Below are positions 8,950 to 18,146 of a stretch of 64,000 nucleotides of DNA, one piece after another. Positions within the stretch are counted from its first letter, which is position 1. Every line of letters begins with the position of its first letter. Source of the stretch: Verrucomicrobiaceae bacterium (lineage in GTDB: Bacteria; Verrucomicrobiota; Verrucomicrobiia; Verrucomicrobiales; Verrucomicrobiaceae); assembly GCA_016795485.1 (NCBI GenBank), contig JAEUHM010000049.1, positions 23,300 to 87,299 on the forward strand, written 5' to 3'. The notes under the pieces were generated by a model. That model saw nothing but the letters and a program-made list of their open reading frames with translations, was not told the DNA's origin and did not search any database. A program made the position numbers and the translations under genes.

Positions 8950-9414
8950 ATGAACGACGACTTTGAAGACCTGAGAAAACTGATAGCCCTCAAGCGGTAT
9001 GAGCAACCGCCAGAAGGATTTGTGGATGATTTTCTTGCGGAGTTTCAACGTCGTCGAAGTGAGCAACCTCCGGCAAAGGTGAGTCCAATCCAAAGGCTCT
9101 GGGAGCGGTTGGATGCTTTTTTTGATTCCCTTTCGCCACCTGCATGGGGAGTGGCGGGTGCAGCCGCTATGGCTGTGTTCGCTGCCCTGACTTGGATGAA
9201 AGACGATCAGTCTGGGGCAGTGAAGGGGCAGGGAACTCTGAACCCGGTGGGAATGGAGAAGCCTCGTAATGAGCAAGATTTCATGGCGGGACCGGTCATT
9301 ATGACCGCAGACGAGGAGTTGCCCCCCAATGGAAAGAAGGCGGAGGACGAAAAGAAGGCCAAGACTCCTGAAGACCCAAATCCACAAGGCAAAGCGGCTG
9401 AGAATCAGCAGTAG
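8950..9414 (+). CDS. Single-pass membrane protein following the sigma factor; possible anti-sigma factor
   Basis: A 154-residue protein from the ATG at 8950 (MNDDFEDLRKLIALKRYEQP). The earlier in-frame ATG at 8878 overlaps the sigma gene and is less likely. The first ~70 residues are charged and cytoplasmic-like, a membrane helix follows (WGVAGAAAMAVFAALTWM), and the C-terminal ~65 residues are polar, Lys/Glu/Pro-rich and presumably periplasmic. There is no HxxxCxxC zinc-binding motif, so it is not a ZAS-type anti-sigma factor by sequence. The role is inferred from position alone. Confidence 0.6.
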   Translation: MNDDFEDLRKLIALKRYEQPPEGFVDDFLAEFQRRRSEQPPAKVSPIQRLWERLDAFFDSLSPPAWGVAGAAAMAVFAALTWMKDDQSGAVKGQGTLNPVGMEKPRNEQDFMAGPVIMTADEELPPNGKKAEDEKKAKTPEDPNPQGKAAENQQ

Positions 9415-9435
9415 TAACCGGCGTTCGATTACAAG

Positions 9436-9474
9436 GCAGGAATGCGTACTAAAGGGTGCGCTTCCTGCTTTTTT
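9436..9474 (+). terminator. Intrinsic terminator after the sigma/partner operon
   Basis: GCAGGAA at 9436-9442 pairs with TTCCTGC at 9462-9468, immediately followed by TTTTTT. It lies 22 bp after the stop codon of the membrane partner gene and ends the sigma-factor transcription unit. Confidence 0.65.
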
Positions 9475-9578
9475 GTGTCCCGGTAAACGCCAGGCCGACC
9501 ATCAGACGTTTTGCTAATCGCATATTGCATTTCTCCGGACCGTGTCCATCAGTCCCATCCCCCCAAAATCACCCCCAC

Positions 9579-10898
9579 ATGCGTATCATTCATCTCACTC
9601 CCGGCACGGGAAGCTTTTATTGTGGCAGTTGTCTACGCGACAACGCTTTGATCAAAGCACTGCGGGTGAGACGTCATGATGCACTCATGGTTCCATTGTA
9701 TCTTCCTCTAGTGACGGATGGTCTGGCTGCCAACCCCGAGATTCCGGTTCAAGTAGGTGGCATCTCGCTCTACCTAGCTCAAAAGATGCCATGGATAGCC
9801 AAAATGCCCGGCTTCTTCCACCGCTGGCTTAACAAGCCAGAGCGGCTCAAGAAAGTGTCGCAGAGAATAGGCATGACAAGTGCACGTTCTCTAGGCGAGA
9901 TGACATTAGGCACCCTTCAGGGACGAGATGGGCGTCAATGGGGTGAATGGAAAAAGCTCCTTGCGTGGATGCGCACACAACCGAAGCCCGATATTGTGTC
10001 CCTCTCCAACTCAATGCTTTCCGGGCTTGCGCCCGCGATAGCAGATGAGTTTGGCTGCCCGATCGTTTGCTCACTTCAGGGGGAAGACGCATTTCTGGAT
10101 GGACTGCCCGAGCCCTACGGTGAGCAGTGTTGGGAGGCTCTCCGTAGCAATGGCCGTGCTGTGACGCGCTATGTCGCGCCAAGTCAGTTTTACGCTCACC
10201 AGATGCAGACTAGGCTTGGAGCTTCGGACGAGCAGATGGTAGTCATTCACAACGGGATGGATGTTAATGCGTTTGCCGCAGCGGATCCCAGCACCAACTT
10301 CCCGACCATTGGATATTTTGCGCGCATCATTCCCGGCAAGGGCCTAAACACGCTGGTAGACGCTTTCATCTTGCTTTGCCAACGTCGTCATATCCAGCGC
10401 TTGAAGCTCAAGATTGGTGGCTCTGCAACTAAGTCTGACGAGGCCTATATCAAACAAGTCAAAGCAAAGCTGGATGCTGCTGGATTGAAAGGCCGGTATG
10501 AGTTCCACACCAATCTCAATGCCAGTGACAAGGTACGCTTTTTCAGAGATGTGACGGTGTTCAGTGTGCCCTGCACGTATGGAGAGGCCTTTGGCCTTTA
10601 TGTATTGGAGGCAATTGCATCTGGCGTTCCCGTGGTCCAACCTCGGCACGGTGCTTTTCCTGAAATATTGGAGCTAACCAAAGGGGGCCTGCTGTGTGAG
10701 CCTGATAGCGCGGAATCTTTGGCGGAGGGACTCAATCAACTTCTCCTGGATGATGTCGCCCGTCAGCGCATGGCCGATGAGGGCATGAACAATGTCCGGA
10801 AGCATTTCACTTCGTCTCTGATGGCCGAGCGCTTTGAGGCGCTGCTGGTGGACTTAAAGGCGAATGCGACCGCTCCAAGCGTTGTCGAAGTAGGCTAA
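9579..10898 (+). CDS. GT4-family glycosyltransferase
   Basis: A 439-residue protein from the ATG at 9579 (MRIIHLTPGTGSFYCGSCLRDNALI). Upstream in-frame residues look like terminator and leader sequence. The GT-B fold C-terminal half has IGYFARIIPGKGLNTLVDAF and the nucleotide-sugar signature EAFGLYVLEAIASGVPVVQP with its Glu pair. The N-terminal GSCLRDN segment recurs in a glycosyltransferase subgroup common in Planctomycetes and Verrucomicrobia. It transfers a sugar from an activated donor; the acceptor cannot be told. It stands alone between a terminator and a convergent esterase gene. Confidence 0.88.
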   Translation: MRIIHLTPGTGSFYCGSCLRDNALIKALRVRRHDALMVPLYLPLVTDGLAANPEIPVQVGGISLYLAQKMPWIAKMPGFFHRWLNKPERLKKVSQRIGMTSARSLGEMTLGTLQGRDGRQWGEWKKLLAWMRTQPKPDIVSLSNSMLSGLAPAIADEFGCPIVCSLQGEDAFLDGLPEPYGEQCWEALRSNGRAVTRYVAPSQFYAHQMQTRLGASDEQMVVIHNGMDVNAFAAADPSTNFPTIGYFARIIPGKGLNTLVDAFILLCQRRHIQRLKLKIGGSATKSDEAYIKQVKAKLDAAGLKGRYEFHTNLNASDKVRFFRDVTVFSVPCTYGEAFGLYVLEAIASGVPVVQPRHGAFPEILELTKGGLLCEPDSAESLAEGLNQLLLDDVARQRMADEGMNNVRKHFTSSLMAERFEALLVDLKANATAPSVVEVG

Positions 10899-10918
10899 CT
10901 TCAGAAGGAAGCGTGCAA

Positions 10919-11761
10919 CTAACGGCGCTGTTGTAGGAACTTGGCTACCTCGCTCAACACTGCCGTTTCGTAAAACTCCGGTCCACCGTGCTTGGAGCCT
11001 TTCAAGACGCGATGAGTCACCTGGAGTCCTGCTTTGCGATAGGCTTCTGCAAACTCCTGAGATTGTAGAGGTGGCATTTGAGGATCAGCATCTCCGTGGA
11101 TCAACCACAGTGGAGGATCTTGAGAGTCTATATGTGCTACAGGACTCGCAAGGCGAGCTAGGGCCACTTCCTTGTCTGGAAGTCCACCGAGCAACAGCTT
11201 TAGAGCCGGGATTCTCACCGTCAGGCCAAACTCGGTGCTTTGCGCAAGAATGGATTCAAGGTTCGATGCACCGTAAAAGCTAACGATCGACTGCACGCTG
11301 CTACTTTGATCCAAGTGTTCACCAATCGTGCCTTCCAGAGCCACATTCCCATTGGTTACACCCACAAGTGCAGCAAGATGGCCTCCCGCAGAGCTTCCAA
11401 CAATCGCAATGCGATCTGCATTGACCTGCAACTCATGGGATTTTGCACGCAGGAAGCGGATGGCGGCTTTGATATCGTGAATCTGTGCTGGAAACCGAGC
11501 TTGCGTGGACAGCCGGTAGTTAACGCTGGCGATGGCAAAGCCCTGATCAACGAGCGCGCCAATTGGCACATCCTCTTTGGATCCACTCCGCCATGCACCC
11601 CCGTGCACGTAGACGATAAGGGGCGCACTTGGTTTAGGTGGACGGTGCAGATCAAGTTGCAACGATGTCTCGCCCACTTTGGCGTACATGATGTCCGTCA
11701 GCGAGTCTGCATGTGCATCGAACGACCCTATCAGGCAGAGGGTCAGCAAAACGGCTCTCAT
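10919..11761 (-). CDS. Exported alpha/beta-hydrolase (esterase/lipase, BD-FAE-like)
   Basis: A 280-residue protein with a signal peptide (MRAVLLTLCLIGSFDAHA). The alpha/beta-hydrolase core has the oxyanion HGGAWRSGS motif, the nucleophile elbow GSSAGGHLAAL, an Asp in LIHGDADPQMP and a C-terminal His in GSKHGGPEFY. It is a secreted carboxylesterase; related enzymes remove acetyl or feruloyl groups from polysaccharides, which would suit a sulfatase-rich genome, but the substrate is inferred. Its start overlaps the stop of the upstream matrixin-type gene by 4 bp (ATGA), so translation is coupled. Confidence 0.88.
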   Translation of the reverse strand: MRAVLLTLCLIGSFDAHADSLTDIMYAKVGETSLQLDLHRPPKPSAPLIVYVHGGAWRSGSKEDVPIGALVDQGFAIASVNYRLSTQARFPAQIHDIKAAIRFLRAKSHELQVNADRIAIVGSSAGGHLAALVGVTNGNVALEGTIGEHLDQSSSVQSIVSFYGASNLESILAQSTEFGLTVRIPALKLLLGGLPDKEVALARLASPVAHIDSQDPPLWLIHGDADPQMPPLQSQEFAEAYRKAGLQVTHRVLKGSKHGGPEFYETAVLSEVAKFLQQRR

Positions 11762-12345
11762 TGCTGACCGTATATTTTACGGAGTGCATCAAAGTCATTC
11801 CCGCTAGGCTTTGAAAATGGCCCCACGGCATGCATCACGTCCCGGTCGCTGTGGCTGTGCTTCAGCCCGAGGACGTGTCCTATCTCATGTGGCACCCAGT
11901 CGGTGATGGGCTCGCCACTCACGCTCACGTCGGCGGTCGACCACTTTTCTGACGGGTCGAGGAAGATTTGACCTCGGTGAGACGACCAAGGGTAGAAGCC
12001 AAAGGCCATCTGATCATCCTCAAGATCAAAAGAGGCCTCGGGGGGCTTGCCAAAAGCGATCTGAATGTCAGCAGGTTCGTCATCGGATGCCTGCGAGAAG
12101 CGGAAAACACCTGCTCCCTGCCAATAGGAAAAACTGCGGTGAAGGTCATTGATCACACTAGCAGCGTTCAGGTAGCTCGGTGTCGTGTGACTGGCAAAGC
12201 GCCACCGAAGTGTCCGGTGCTTCCACAATCCTTCCGCTGCAGGAGTTGCCCCGAAGTTAGCATTTCCGGCTTTCTTGCCTCCAGACGCACAGGATGCCAA
12301 GCCAAGAGACACAGCGATGACGGCCAACGAAAAAGTGATACGCAT
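11758..12345 (-). CDS. Matrixin-like zinc metalloprotease lipoprotein
   Basis: A 195-residue protein from the ATG at 12345 (MRITFSLAVIAVSLGLASC), giving a lipoprotein signal with lipobox LASC and Cys19 as lipidation site. The metzincin zinc-binding motif HEIGHVLGLKHS (HExxHxxGxxH) lies near residue 155, followed by a possible Met-turn (RDVMHAVGPF). The preceding ADIQIAFG and GQIFLDP segments match the matrixin (M10A) fold. It is likely an envelope-bound endopeptidase. It is translationally coupled to the downstream esterase (4-bp overlap) and divergent from menB. Confidence 0.88.
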   Translation of the reverse strand: MRITFSLAVIAVSLGLASCASGGKKAGNANFGATPAAEGLWKHRTLRWRFASHTTPSYLNAASVINDLHRSFSYWQGAGVFRFSQASDDEPADIQIAFGKPPEASFDLEDDQMAFGFYPWSSHRGQIFLDPSEKWSTADVSVSGEPITDWVPHEIGHVLGLKHSHSDRDVMHAVGPFSKPSGNDFDALRKIYGQQ

Positions 12346-12434
12346 ATGCAGTCCATTGAAATCAAAAATCATTCTCTCACGCAACGGAAAAACCGCACTG
12401 ACAGGAGCAAGACGCTCGCTACGGTATCTCTTCC

Positions 12435-13247
12435 ATGTGGACATCGATCAAGACCTTTACTGACATCAAGCTGGAGAAGACTGCGGACGGCATCGCCAAG
12501 ATCACTATCAACCGCCCGGAGGTGCGGAATGCTTTTCGTCCCCTCACCGTGCAGGAGTTGCTCCAGGCATTCGACATTGCTCACGAGGACCCTGATGTAG
12601 GCGTCATCATCCTCACTGGGGAAGGGGACAAAGCTTTCTGTTCCGGTGGTGACCAGAAGGTTCGCGGCCATGCGGGCTACGTGGGTTCAGATGGCGTGCC
12701 TCGTCTCAACGTGCTGGATTTGCAGAAAAAGATCCGCGGCATTCCGAAGCCAGTGATTGCCATGATTGCCGGCTATGCCATCGGTGGCGGGCATGTGTTG
12801 CATGTCGTGTGCGATCTGAGCATCGCTGCTGACAATGCTCGGTTTGGTCAAACCGGTCCCAAGGTGGGTTCTTTCGACGGTGGTCTAGGAAGCAGCTACC
12901 TCGCACGGATTGTCGGCCAAAAAAAAGCGAGGGAGATCTGGTACCTTTGCCGGCAGTATGACGCCAAGCAGGCGCTTGAGATGGGACTCGTGAACACCGT
13001 GGTTCCTCTCGCCGAACTTGAGACTGAGACCCTCAAATGGTGTCGCGAAATCCTTCAGCACTCACCGTTGGCCATTCGTTGCCTCAAGTCAGCTCTCAAT
13101 GCGGACTGTGATGGACAAATGGGGCTGCTGGACCTCGCCGGGAACGCCACCTTGCTCTACTACATGAGCGAGGAGGCCAAGGAGGGCAAAAATGCCTTCG
13201 TTGAAAAGCGGAAGCCAGACTTCAGCAAGTTCCCTCGGGTTCCGTAG
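12435..13247 (+). CDS. menB: 1,4-Dihydroxy-2-naphthoyl-CoA synthase
   Basis: A 270-residue crotonase-fold protein. It shows [15 protein letters not shown], the oxyanion-hole segment [25 protein letters not shown] and the MenB-specific [18 protein letters not shown] stretch. It cyclises O-succinylbenzoyl-CoA in menaquinone synthesis. The start at 12435 ([11 protein letters not shown]) is close to the divergent lipoprotein gene (89 bp). No other men gene lies in the window, so the pathway genes are scattered. Confidence 0.95.
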   Translation: MWTSIKTFTDIKLEKTADGIAKITINRPEVRNAFRPLTVQELLQAFDIAHEDPDVGVIILTGEGDKAFCSGGDQKVRGHAGYVGSDGVPRLNVLDLQKKIRGIPKPVIAMIAGYAIGGGHVLHVVCDLSIAADNARFGQTGPKVGSFDGGLGSSYLARIVGQKKAREIWYLCRQYDAKQALEMGLVNTVVPLAELETETLKWCREILQHSPLAIRCLKSALNADCDGQMGLLDLAGNATLLYYMSEEAKEGKNAFVEKRKPDFSKFPRVP

Positions 13248-13264
13248 CGCGTAATCGCGGGCCG

Positions 13265-13405
13265 CTAGCAAGGCTGGTGGCCCCAGTCCGCTTCCTTGAG
13301 TGCGTCTTCAAACGCCTCCATCTGCTCCTCTTCACTCAGCGGAGCGGTGGGCGTTTGAGCCTCGTCTAGTTGGCCCTCGGGCTTGATGGCTTCTTCGTCG
13401 ATCAT
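13265..13405 (-). CDS. 46-residue acidic protein of unknown function
   Basis: The minus strand carries ATG at 13405 to TAG at 13265, encoding a very acidic peptide (MIDEEAIKPEGQLDEAQTP... ending KEADWGHQPC). An AGAGAAG Shine-Dalgarno-like stretch lies about 7-13 nt upstream. It is convergent with menB, 17 bp apart, and divergent from the sulfatase gene. The ribosome-binding site and strongly biased composition argue that it is real; no family is recognised. Confidence 0.5.
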   Translation of the reverse strand: MIDEEAIKPEGQLDEAQTPTAPLSEEEQMEAFEDALKEADWGHQPC

Positions 13406-13507
13406 GACACTTCTCTTTACGCTTCAACGAAGACATCGGAATGCAAGGAAGCGTTGATGTGATTGAACTGCGTGAAATGCAGTTTTGAACTCGTTTCAGC
13501 GGTCATT

Positions 13508-15262
13508 ATGAAGTTAATCGCCATCTTGTGCTCGCTGGCTCTCGCCGTTACGTCGTTTGCCGCCGTCCAGCGCCCCAACATCATCGTGTTTTACACCGAT
13601 GATCATGGATTTGCTGATCTCGGCATCCGGGGGATCGAGAAAGATGTGCGCACGCCTCATCTCGATGCCTTGGCCAAGAGTGGAGTTGTGGCCGCACACG
13701 GTTACAGCACCGCACCTCAGTGCGTACCCTCCCGCGGCGGCCTCATGACAGGGAGATTTCAGGGCCGTTTTGACCTCGATAACAACGGTTCGTCTCTTGA
13801 TGGCTTCAATAAGCAGACCACCATCGCCACACGCCTGCAGAATGCGGGGTATGTGACGGGTCAGTTTGGCAAATGGCACCTCGGTCCGCTGGCGGAGATC
13901 CCTCGGCACGGTTTTAGGCACGTGTATGCTCAGCATGGGGGGCAGTCTTTCTCCGCTAACATCCAAGCGGATGGCACGGACCGCCCCATGAGTGAGATGA
14001 AGCCAGAGTATTATCATCTAGATGGCTGCTCTCGCGCGGCGGCATCCATCATTGAGCGCTACCACGCCGAGCCGTTCTTTCTCTACGTGGCCTTCCGGGC
14101 ACCGCACACGCCGCTGGATGCACCGCAGAGCTACAAGGACCGCTTCCCAGGCCCCATGCCAGAACGCCGCAGGGCTGCTCTGGCTATGCTCAGCGCGGTG
14201 GATGATGGCGTGGGGCTGGTGACGGATACTTTGAAGAAGCACGGGCTCACGGAGAAGACGCTGATCTTCCTCATTGGCGACAACGGCGCTCCACTGAAGA
14301 TCCACAAGACGGATTCCCCTCTCAATGGCGATGCGGGTGGCTGGGATGGCAGCCTGAACACTCCGCTGAATGGTGAGAAGGGCATGCTGGCTGAAGGAGG
14401 CATGCATGTCCCCTTCCTCATCGCATGGCCGGGCACCATCCCTGGCGGTCAAGTGTATGAGCATCCCGTTAGCGCACTCGATGTAGCCGCCACAGCGGTC
14501 GAGGTAGCATCCATCTCCGCGAAAGGGGAGCTGGATGGAGTCAATCTTATCCCCCACCTCACTGGCAAAGTGAAAGCGCCTCCACATGAGTTCCTCGCGT
14601 GGCGATGGATGGCGCAAAGTGCCATCCGTGAAGGCAAATGGAAGCTGCTGCGTGGTGGTGAGCGCGAGTATTTGTACGATTTGGACAGTGACCTAACGGA
14701 GAAGCACAACCTCGCCTCCCAACACCCAGACATCGCCTCCCGACTTCGTGAAAAGCTAACGCACTGGTGCGCAGAACTCACACCTCCAGGGCTAGCACTT
14801 GGTCCAATGGCACAAAATTGGAACGACTACTTCGACCACTACCTCGAAGGCAAACCCGTAAGCCCATCCCCGGCCAAGGCAAAGAGCCAGCCAGGAACAG
14901 TTCGCGGTTGGCTGGCACGCAACGGCACCCTTGAGGACAAAGACGGCGTCATGCTCTTCACCCCCCAGAACAACCGGAAGGCCGGCTTCCTCACCCGCAG
15001 CCAACTCTCACTCCGCGCGCCAGCCAAAGTGCAGCTCAAGTTAAAAAGCAGCGCCTCCGGCCCCGCCTCCGTGGCATGGCGTGTGCAAGATGAGAAAGAC
15101 TTCGTTCCCGCAAACCAACTGCCATTCAAACTCGAGTCTACGCCCGACTGGCAGACTCACACACTCGACCTCCCAGCCACCGGACGCATCATCCACCTGA
15201 GACTCCATCTGCCAGGTGCCGCTGAGATCCAGCAACTCGACCTCCAGCCGAGCAAAAACTGA
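13508..15262 (+). CDS. Secreted sulfatase (type I, formylglycine) 1
   Basis: A 584-residue protein from the ATG at 13508, giving a signal peptide (MKLIAILCSLALAVTSFAA). The alkaline-phosphatase-fold sulfatase domain begins RPNIIVFYTDDHGFADLG (metal-binding Asp pair). The catalytic cysteine converted to formylglycine is Cys72 in CVPSR, followed by GKWHLG and LIGDNGAP. The last ~100 residues after the catalytic domain (KSQPGTVRGWLARNG onward) form a beta-rich extension, possibly carbohydrate-binding. It would hydrolyse sulfate esters on polysaccharides in the periplasm or outside the cell. It is the first of three sulfatases in this cluster. Confidence 0.93.
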   Translation: MKLIAILCSLALAVTSFAAVQRPNIIVFYTDDHGFADLGIRGIEKDVRTPHLDALAKSGVVAAHGYSTAPQCVPSRGGLMTGRFQGRFDLDNNGSSLDGFNKQTTIATRLQNAGYVTGQFGKWHLGPLAEIPRHGFRHVYAQHGGQSFSANIQADGTDRPMSEMKPEYYHLDGCSRAAASIIERYHAEPFFLYVAFRAPHTPLDAPQSYKDRFPGPMPERRRAALAMLSAVDDGVGLVTDTLKKHGLTEKTLIFLIGDNGAPLKIHKTDSPLNGDAGGWDGSLNTPLNGEKGMLAEGGMHVPFLIAWPGTIPGGQVYEHPVSALDVAATAVEVASISAKGELDGVNLIPHLTGKVKAPPHEFLAWRWMAQSAIREGKWKLLRGGEREYLYDLDSDLTEKHNLASQHPDIASRLREKLTHWCAELTPPGLALGPMAQNWNDYFDHYLEGKPVSPSPAKAKSQPGTVRGWLARNGTLEDKDGVMLFTPQNNRKAGFLTRSQLSLRAPAKVQLKLKSSASGPASVAWRVQDEKDFVPANQLPFKLESTPDWQTHTLDLPATGRIIHLRLHLPGAAEIQQLDLQPSKN

Positions 15263-15422
15263 GCCCCTCGGGTTCAACTCCCGCCAAAACTCACGCCCAG
15301 GCAGCAAAAGCGCGCAGTCCAACTGTCATCCAGAGCATCACGCCCATCACGTCCAGGCCAATTCATCCGTCCAGATTTGCCCCAAGCCATCAAAGAGACA
15401 GGACAAACACCCACTGATTCAC

Positions 15423-15590
15423 GAAAATAGGTCACTGTTTCGCGGAAATGGGTCACTGTTTCGCGGAAATGGGTCGCTGCTTTGCGTAAACAGGTCGCTG
15501 CTTCGCGTAAACAGGTCGCTGCTTCGGGTAAACAGGTCGCTGCTTCGGGTAAACAGGCCTCTGCTTCGGGTAAACAGGCCTCTGCTTCCA
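15423..15590. repeat. 21-bp heptad-encoding tandem array A (8 units)
   Basis: Eight contiguous 21-bp units drift from GAAAATAGGTCACTGTTTCGC at the left to GTAAACAGGCCTCTGCTTCCA at the right. Because 21 is a multiple of 3, several frames stay open. The plus frame reads VNRSLLR/VNRPLLR heptads and runs on to a stop at 15641. The array starts 160 bp after the sulfatase stop. No promoter or start signal for a protein is convincing; treat it as a repeat first and a possible coding repeat second. Confidence 0.85.
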
Positions 15591-15831
15591 AAACATTCGC
15601 CAAATGTAGCGGAGAATCGGGTACAAAACACGAATCAGTGAGCAGAAAACACAAATCATCGACCAATTAACCAAAAACATCATCAAACTCGCAGGAGTCA
15701 GTCAGTCACAAACAAAAGCATTTACTATTAACAAAAGATACAATGGATAAAACAGTAAATACTGTAGTGTGAATCCAAGCATCACCCCTCAAAAAGCCCA
15801 ACCACCCAACTCCTCCGGCCCGCCAACTCGC

Positions 15832-16090
15832 CAAAACCACCCGCCGCGTATCCACATTCCCCAAACGCCCCCAAAGGGGGCTGAGACTCCAGCCCAGGGC
15901 TGAGCGTAGCGATGCCCTGGGTCATGCGATGAAACAACACCCCGCGCCCTGAAAGGGCGCGAGAGACTCCATAACCCTCTCGTGCCCCTCCAGGGCACCC
16001 AACGTTGCCAACCCAAAAACCCAGGGCATCGCTCCGCTCAGCCCTGGGCTAAATCTCCCGACCCTTTGGGCCGGACCGCACATCAAAACC
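15832..16090. repeat. 259-bp direct repeat, copy 1
   Basis: Near-identical to 16336-16594, with only a handful of base differences (for example GCGTAGCG against GCGATGCG, ACGTTG against ACTTTG, CTTTGG against CTTCGG). It contains a long inverted repeat: the segment around 15890-15921 (AGCCCAGGGCTGAGCG...) is the reverse complement of 16019-16050 (...CGCTCAGCCCTGGGCT). Short palindromes such as GCGCCCTGAAAGGGCGC lie inside. It contains no gene. It resembles REP-like palindromic elements rather than an IS. Confidence 0.85.
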
Positions 16091-16335
16091 ACGGCCCAAA
16101 ACACCCCTCGGGCCGGTCCACACATCAAAACCGTGGGCAAACACACCCCTCGGGCCGGTCCACACATCAAAACGATGGACCCAACCGCGCCTCGGGCCGG
16201 ACCGCACATCAAAACCGTTGGCCAAAACACCCCTCGGGCCGATCCGCATTTCAAAACCGTGGGCACAACCGCCCCTCCGGCCGGACCGCACGTCGAAATC
16301 GTGGGCCAAAACACCCCTCGGGCCGATCCGCCCGT
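16068..16335. repeat. 42-bp tandem array between the 259-bp repeats
   Basis: Six full 42-bp units (starting 16068, 16110, 16152, 16194, 16236 and 16278) and a partial seventh. The consensus starts GGGCCGGACCGCACATCAAA and ends in ACACCCCTC; units differ at several positions. One more partial unit follows the second 259-bp copy. Period 42 equals two 21-bp steps and keeps reading frames open on both strands, giving 14-residue repeats, but no start site or codon signal marks a real gene. Confidence 0.85.
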
Positions 16336-16594
16336 CAAAACCACCCGCCGCGTATCCACATTCCCCAAACGCCCCCAAAGGGGGCTGAGACTCCAGCCCA
16401 GGGCTGAGCGATGCGATGCCCTGGGTCACGCGATGAAACAACACCCCGCGCCCTGAAAGGGCGCGAGAGACTCCATAACCCTCTCGTGCCCCTCCAGGGC
16501 ACCCAACTTTGCCAACCCAAAAACCCAGGGCATCGCTCCGCTCAGCCCTGGGCTAAATCTCCCGACCCTTCGGGCCGGACCGCACATCAAAACC
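16336..16594. repeat. 259-bp direct repeat, copy 2
   Basis: Second copy of the element at 15832-16090, offset by exactly 504 bp (12 x 42), so the repeats and the 42-bp array share one register. It includes the same internal inverted repeat and palindromes. It ends about 115 bp before the start codon of the second sulfatase. Confidence 0.85.
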
Positions 16595-16708
16595 GTGGGC
16601 ACAACCGCCCCTCCGACCGGTGTGCATGCTGTGGGGGGTGCTGGGGCTTGGGGTTGTTGCTTTGGGTGGCGCTAGATGCTTGGGGGGTGGGTCGTTACCA
16701 ACGCTTCT

Positions 16709-18127
16709 ATGATTCGCCTTTGTTTGCTGTTTGCCTGCTTCATCTGTCTCACCTCCTCAGGGATCTCCAGGCAGCCCAACTTGATCTTTATCCTTGCCGA
16801 TGATCTTGGCTGGGGAGACTTGGGTTGCTATGGCCAGAAGGTGATCCAGACGCCGAACCTGGATCGGATGGCCAAGGAAGGGCTGCGGTTCAGCCAATTT
16901 TACTCCGGTGCCACCGTTTGCGCTCCATCTCGCAGTGTTTTGATGACGGGGCTGCACCACGGTCATACGCGGGTGCGCGGAAACGCGGGCAAGACCAATC
17001 CGGCGGCTCAAGCGCTGAAGCCAGAGGATGTGACGGTGGCCAGTGTGCTCAAAAAAGCGGGCTACTCCACGGCTCTGCTGGGCAAGTGGGGCCTGGGGAA
17101 TGAAGGGGCCGCTGAGTCTGGCCTGCCGCGCAAGCACGGGTTCGACTCTTTTTACGGCTACCTCAGCCAGCACCACGCGCACAATCATTTCCCTGACTAC
17201 CTGTGGAGAAATGAGACCAAGGAACCACTGTCTAACATCATCGTGCCCGTAGGTGAGGACGGTGCCGGGTATGCGACGACTGCGGTGCACTTTGCGGATG
17301 ATCTACTGGCCAAAGAGGCGCTCCAGTATGTGCAGGAGCACAAGGCCGGTCCCTTCTTCCTTTACTGGTCCATGGTGATTCCTCACGCGAACAACGAACG
17401 CGCTAAGATGTTAGGCAATGGAGCGCACGTGCCGGACTTTGGGCCGTATGCGGATAAAGATTGGCCAGAGCAAGATAAAGGACAGGCGGCCATGATCACT
17501 CGGCTGGATGGCTACGTGGGCCAAATGATGACCAAACTGAAGGAACTAGGCCTGGAGAAGGACACGCTGGTGGTCTTCAGCAGCGACAATGGCCCCCACA
17601 ACGAGAGCAAGCACAACCTGGAGCGCTTTGACCCAGCGGGGCCGTTCACCGGCATCAAACGTAGCCTGACGGATGGCGGAATCCGGGTGCCGTTCATCGC
17701 TTGGTGGCCAGGAACGGTGTCGCCGGGGGAATCTGCTCACGTGGGGCACTTCTCCGACTGGCTACCCACCGCAGCCGAACTGGCAGGGGCAGCTAAACCT
17801 GAGCGGACGGATGGCATCAGCCTAGCACCCGTGTTGAAAGGGCAGAAGGAAGAGCAGAAGGCGCATGAGTTTCTCTACTGGGAGTTCCATGAAGGGGGAT
17901 TCAAGCAAGCAGCGCTGTATAAGGGCCGCTGGAAGGGAATCCGCGCTGGCGGACCGGATGCGCTCGTCGTGCTGTATGATCTGGCCAATGACGTAGCCGA
18001 GCAGACGAACGTGGCGGCCAAGGAGCCTGAGATAGCCGCACGCATCGGCGCTTACCTGCGTGAGGCGCGCACTCCGCTGCCTGAGTGGGAACCTCAATGG
18101 AAGGCTAACAAGAAGTCAAAAGGCTGA
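16709..18127 (+). CDS. Secreted sulfatase 2
   Basis: A 472-residue protein from the ATG at 16709, which gives a signal peptide (MIRLCLLFACFICLTSSG). The sulfatase domain begins QPNLIFILADDLGWGDLGCYG; the formylglycine cysteine is Cys71 in CAPSRSVLMTG. GKWGLGNEG, FSSDNGPH and GGIRVPFIAWWPG complete the active-site frame. It is close to arylsulfatase A/N-acetylgalactosamine-6-sulfatase-like members by motif. It lies 19 bp upstream of sulfatase 3 in the same direction, so they are probably co-transcribed. The repeat array sits directly upstream. Confidence 0.94.
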   Translation: MIRLCLLFACFICLTSSGISRQPNLIFILADDLGWGDLGCYGQKVIQTPNLDRMAKEGLRFSQFYSGATVCAPSRSVLMTGLHHGHTRVRGNAGKTNPAAQALKPEDVTVASVLKKAGYSTALLGKWGLGNEGAAESGLPRKHGFDSFYGYLSQHHAHNHFPDYLWRNETKEPLSNIIVPVGEDGAGYATTAVHFADDLLAKEALQYVQEHKAGPFFLYWSMVIPHANNERAKMLGNGAHVPDFGPYADKDWPEQDKGQAAMITRLDGYVGQMMTKLKELGLEKDTLVVFSSDNGPHNESKHNLERFDPAGPFTGIKRSLTDGGIRVPFIAWWPGTVSPGESAHVGHFSDWLPTAAELAGAAKPERTDGISLAPVLKGQKEEQKAHEFLYWEFHEGGFKQAALYKGRWKGIRAGGPDALVVLYDLANDVAEQTNVAAKEPEIAARIGAYLREARTPLPEWEPQWKANKKSKG

Positions 18128-18146
18128 ACACAGACTTAACAAACAC

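Noticed and set aside
16068..16335. 42-bp array considered as a CRISPR array
   Set aside because: Units are contiguous with no unique spacers and no cas genes are near. The same reasoning excludes the 21-bp arrays.
15982..16407. Open frames of 140-150 residues across the 42-bp array on both strands
   Set aside because: They arise from the 42-bp period; no ribosome sites and mutually overlapping frames of similar length.
15832..16594. 259-bp repeats considered as insertion sequences or MITEs
   Set aside because: No terminal inverted repeats at the copy borders, no target duplication, no transposase; internal palindromes fit a REP-like class better.
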